From Acholoe squamosa (taxonomy: Eukaryota; Annelida; Polychaeta; Phyllodocida; Polynoidae): DNA of 64,000 nt. The translations under genes were made by a program, and so were the position numbers. Shown here piece after piece: positions 59,629-64,000 of this stretch; position 1 is the stretch's first letter, and each line of letters opens with the position of its first letter. Where the stretch lies: the NCBI GenBank assembly GCA_949317995.1, contig OX439038.1, forward strand, positions 63,198,813 through 63,262,812, written 5' to 3'. A model generated the notes under the pieces. The model was given only the letters and a program-made list of their open reading frames with translations. It did no database searches and was not told the origin of the DNA.

Positions 59629-62085
59629 CCTTAGCCTGACATGTAGGCTGTTAAGGAAACTTGTTAATCTAGGCCTATTGATGCAACTGGAGAGACAAAG
59701 AGACGGGTATTAGAGGGGAAAATACCTGCAGGAAAATATCAAATGATACATGGAATATCAACGCCACCATTGATAAAATAATAGTATGTAGATGCAGGTC
59801 CCAGCCACTAGTATACACATTTTCTGCATGGTGTCATTGAGTTGAATAATTTGATTACTGTGCAATGGATTGGAATATCATGTAAAAAAGTAAATCAATA
59901 ATAGACTTTTAGATAAGTATTTATAAGAAATCAACAACAAATTCAATCAATCACGATAATCACTGTGACTAAGATAGAAATGTGAACACGAGTTCATGAG
60001 GAAGGGGCTTTTTTTAGGCAATTTGTAGCGAAAGGAGTACATTTTCTTAGATCATAATTCATGTAGGATTTTCACTTTAAACCATGTACCCCCTCCCCAA
60101 ACGGGCCAAAGATGGACATTTTCAGGGTTTAGGGGTTGTTTTCTGAGGATTCATCCGTGATTAAGGTATGTTATTTGGCTTTATCACTCGAAAAGGGTTG
60201 CAAATTTTATATATTAACCCCCTTGGCTGAGATAAAGCTTCCAAAATCGGGGGTTGTTCGCACATAGAAACTGTAGTCTGAGAAGACTAAGTGGCATAGA
60301 ATCGTTTTCTGTTTCATGATTTTTTCCACCTTCAGTGATCTTTGGGTATACATACCTGAACATGTGTGATATTGGTACTATTTCTAGACAGTATACTAAT
60401 TATGGCATGCATTGCTCTAATATACTGGTCGAGTACATATTGACCTTGTGATTGCCATACCCATGGTCGTAGCTGAATATGTACACAGTCAGAACCTTAT
60501 CATGGATGCAGTTTTAGCTTTGACACCCATGCTCACAGGATGTATAAATAATGTTTCCAGGTATATCTCCAACATGGACATTTCAAGTACATTTATATCT
60601 GTGCATGCATTGAGTGTTCATGGGTATAAAATTAAGAGATTTTAGAGAATGCCTATTATTCATTCCGAGTCACTCTGTGTTGACTCTGCATGGTCCAACC
60701 GTGAGTAGCAGTGTATATGGGATCCCTAAGACTTACTCGAATAAAATACGTGTACGGCTTATTATTAATATAATACTCACCATAGTGGTCGTGTGTCTAT
60801 CTTCTGTTTAGTGCACACTGGTCAAGTCGTAAAAATACCCAGATTGTTCCAAATCACCTCTACTGCAGCATGCTTAGGGTTAGAGTGGCCGGTCAGTGTA
60901 TTGCAGGTGAGAACGTGTAGGCCACAGATGGCAGACGGTGGAAGGTTGGAGGGGGGGTTGGGGGGCTCAGACTGCTCGAGCCCATGGTGATGGCAGTATG
61001 GGGGAGGGAGGTGATTACAACAAACACTTTGGGGTGCCCAGTGTTTGCATGTACTGCAGCTTGCACGCATGGTGGGCTGGCTGCCCTGCCGACGCCGACG
61101 CTGCCACACTCACGATGGGTCAGCGCTTGCCAGTCTAGCATGCATGATAAAGCTGGGAAGTGTTAACCTCATCATAGCAGTAGGGATGTGCTGAAAAGTG
61201 GGGATAAGTATAAATAGCGAGTAGCCCCGGAATTGCCTTATTTTCTTAAGAAGGGGAAGAGATGTCAAAGGGATCAATTTTATATCACTCAAAACCAGAC
61301 ACATGGACGTTCAATTTGAATCATTTAATTGAAGTTCTTTGGATGTTGGATCTTAGGATGATATTCATGGGACAAAATGGTTTATGAAAAGTATTTTTCC
61401 ACAAACATCACAAATTCTTCTTTTCAAAGAGATTCATTGATGAAATCTGTATCTTCTGGACCTACCGTAACAACTAAATTTTGTAATGAATTAAAACAAC
61501 TGTCATTAAACGATTAAATTCACAATTAAGGTGGTTGGTGAGGAGAGATTAAAAGTAATCTTCACCATATTCTCACCAGAGTCTCAAAATGATTTGTACT
61601 TTTCATATGTGCAAAAATAAAAGGGGGGGGGGTCCCATGCATTTTTTTGAGATACAGAAGATTCAACCCTATATAGGATCATATAGTGATTTGTTACATA
61701 AATCGTCAGATTCATTTCCAAAAGTAATTAGATTTTTTATAACTTCTTCAGCATTTAGATATCGAGCATACCTTTGCAGTAGATACAATAATAATTGATT
61801 GTACTCTAAATTTATCAATGAAAATTCTTGCACTGAAATTTAGCAACGATCGTCAAATTGGTCAATTTTTATAAATTTCTGCATTTATGCTTTCACCAAA
61901 TCACAGGGAAGATATCAATGAAGCAAACATCCAAAAATGTCAAAAAGATGTGACTGATTTGGTTAGGATGCATCACATATTGACATAAGGTCCCAGGCAT
62001 ATTTCTAAAGTTTTGGATGATTGAAATAATAAATGTAAGGATATGGGTAGAATAGTGACATTTAGATTATGAAGTTTCTTCTAGG
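59629..62085. other. non-coding interval
   Basis: G-rich patch at about 60945-61015 with short frames on both strands but no motif. Nothing I can call a gene or a delimited repeat. Confidence 0.35.
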
Positions 62086-62160
62086 AGGTCATAAACAGCA
62101 GTCCCAATGGCTCATGTGTAAGGTCTCTGCCTTACTCACAGAAGACCCAGGGTGCAAATC
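62086..62160 (+). repeat. tRNA-like repeat
   Basis: CCAATGGCTCATGTGTAAGG (A-box region), CTTACTCACAGAAGA, then CCAGGGTGCAAATCC (B-box-like). Stems degenerate; SINE-like. Confidence 0.45.
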
Positions 62161-64000
62161 CGTGCTAAACCTTCCTGTATTTTGCAAATTTCGTTTGTCC
62201 ATTAAGCCAATGTAACAGAGAGACCCCTGGCTACAGGTCTTTGCAGCTTGAACATGAACCACAGCTTGATGAAGCCGAAGACCACGATGAGGAGGAAGAA
62301 GATGACTCGCTAGATTTAGCACCTGATAATGCACCTGATACGTGATGTTTTTAATATCTTTCAGATTTTATAATGCATTTTTCCATAGTGTGTCTAGCAG
62401 GGTAGTTCCTTCTGATTAGGGTTTAATACCCTTTTCTAATATATTCCCTATTTGGTTTAAGCCTTTCTGTGGGACTCTTATCACTGGGGAGATATGCACC
62501 GGGGGAACACGTGTCCCCCCACAGACCCTCTGAATATGAGCCTTGGCTAGACATTTAACTAGAGGAAATGTGGCCCGAGACCCTGGCTGTGCCCCCTCCC
62601 CCAACCTTAGACCAAATTTTCCTCCTCATGCACCATCCTCCCCCTCCATAGCCCATCCCCTCTGGATCCGCCCTCCCACAGTGATGTGCATCATCATTGC
62701 CATATTTATATTCAATCTGCTCTCCTTATAGGGTAACATATTTGCTACAACTGATGTTTTTTACACCTCAGTGTGCCTGCAGTGCCCTGAAGGGCATAAT
62801 GACCTACTGTCATATGTCGGCTAGAAGAATACATGTACATGTATACACTAACCCCTTATTTGTTTATAAGCACTGACCCGTCACGGCCGCCTGACGAAGT
62901 CTTTGGCCCGGGTCTTTGGTCACGTAAACTATGCCATGGGTCAGTCTGCACCAAAGCTACCAGTGCCTCCTATGTCACCATCCCAGATCATCTTTTCCTT
63001 CAATGTAGTAGAAGAATAATACATCATAAATACCATCTGTAAATATCGCCTCTAGATTTTGAGCACTTGGAAGAACCTTGGTTTTGACCCATTTAGTATA
63101 GGTATGGTGTGCACAGCAAATGTAGTTCTTTAATATGGCTGGTTGATTTTTGGGTGCCTACTATAAAGAATCTATGAAAACTAGGAGCCCCCCCCCCACT
63201 CAATCAGCCTGCTCAAACTATGTATTGGTATCAGGTACAAACATTGAAATTGGTTATGCTGTCAAACTTGTATTAGTAGTAGTGCTGCAAACATGTGAAG
63301 AAATCAAGTATAAACAGAAAATGAATACTATTGGAAAATCCATATAAAATGAATAATGCCTCTACTATTTCTCGTAAACCAATATATAAGATCTAGGTTA
63401 TCATGTACACATCAAAATATCACTCATGGCAGCAATATAGGGGATGGTTTTAATGCTGAAAGTAACTCTTCATTTAAAAATGAGCCGACTTTGGTGGCCA
63501 TTTTTGGCATGCAGATCACCTCGAAGTAACATTGATTTTTTTTCCATTACCAGGGCTACATTCAAGCATCATGCCGACCCTATTGGATATACACATATTG
63601 ATGTGCAAATGAAGTCCTGGCATGCACATTCACAATTGGTGCATCAATGGTCATGCATAATAGACCCCTTGCATTAGTGATCCATAAAAGACTAAAGTAC
63701 AGCTTACACACCACCACTCCTCAAAGCTCAGGTGAGTGAGTCGGGCTCAATCTATTAAGAGTTGCTGAGTGGAATTCAGACAATAAGACAAGTCTTAATC
63801 CCTATCATGTAGTTAGTAAAGGCTATTGGATACTACCATTTGTGTAGGACACTCTCTCACATGTTTGTCAGACTTGACTTCCCACAGAGAAGGCTGAGTG
63901 GTATTTCTTTGCTACAAGCCATGGTAAAAATGCATGTAATGGAATAGGAGGAACTGTAAAAAGACTTGCAACAAGGGCAAGTCTTCAGCACCCACTAGAT
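62161..64000. other. non-coding interval to window end
   Basis: Short frames without motifs, one C10 tract at about 63190. No gene, RNA or delimited repeat recognised. Confidence 0.4.

Noticed and set aside
60822..61141. Overlapping frames around the G-rich patch near 60.9-61.1 kb
   Set aside because: Four mutually overlapping frames on both strands without motifs.

Overview
This window is animal nuclear DNA, AT-rich and gene-poor, most likely from a marine invertebrate. The reasons are a metabotropic glutamate receptor exon with clean GT/AG splice signals, two GT31 glycosyltransferase genes with a shared exon layout, and a dense load of tRNA-derived short elements, MITE-like foldbacks and a degraded tyrosine-recombinase element. 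I cannot name the phylum from sequence alone. I see no bacterial operons, intact tRNA or rRNA genes, or CRISPR array.

Layout: 0.4-1.7 kb holds two minisatellite arrays (about 106-bp and 82-bp units). At 2.8-4.7 kb are two tandem copies of a composite repeat (two divergent tRNA-like modules, an AT-rich stretch and a long palindrome). A third copy lies inverted at 51.5-52.35 kb. From 6 to 28.9 kb there is essentially non-coding DNA with many inverted-repeat elements (6.1, 6.8, 8.5-9.4, 12.9-13.8, 18.9-19.5, 23.2-24.1, 24.1-25.1, 28.3 and 28.8 kb). At 31.3-33.6 kb (minus strand) one large exon encodes the ligand-binding domain, cysteine-rich domain and TM1-TM4 of an mGluR. It ends at a phase-0 donor, and the TM5-TM7 exon is not found in the window. 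From 35 to 46 kb there are microsatellites and further MITEs (37.3-38.2, 38.5-38.8, 44.4, 46.3 kb). The 47-53 kb block has the split-direct-repeat order A1, recombinase ORF, B1, A2, B2 known from Ngaro/PAT-like tyrosine-recombinase retroelements. It is interrupted by a 3.1-kb inverted-repeat element and by the composite repeat. At 53.6-58.3 kb (minus strand) are two paralogous GT31 genes in tandem. The rest holds a small C-tract MITE (59.3 kb) and non-coding DNA.

The genes do not form a pathway: the receptor acts in glutamate signalling at the plasma membrane, and the GT31 pair would act on glycans in the Golgi. The most unusual signals are these. Several non-autonomous elements, three of them 878-891 bp long, share little sequence but are each filled with their own short word in both orientations. 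The YR element keeps split direct repeats but only the C-terminal end of the recombinase. Both GT31 paralogues have Ala-Asp-Asp in place of the family's Asp-Asp-Asp motif.
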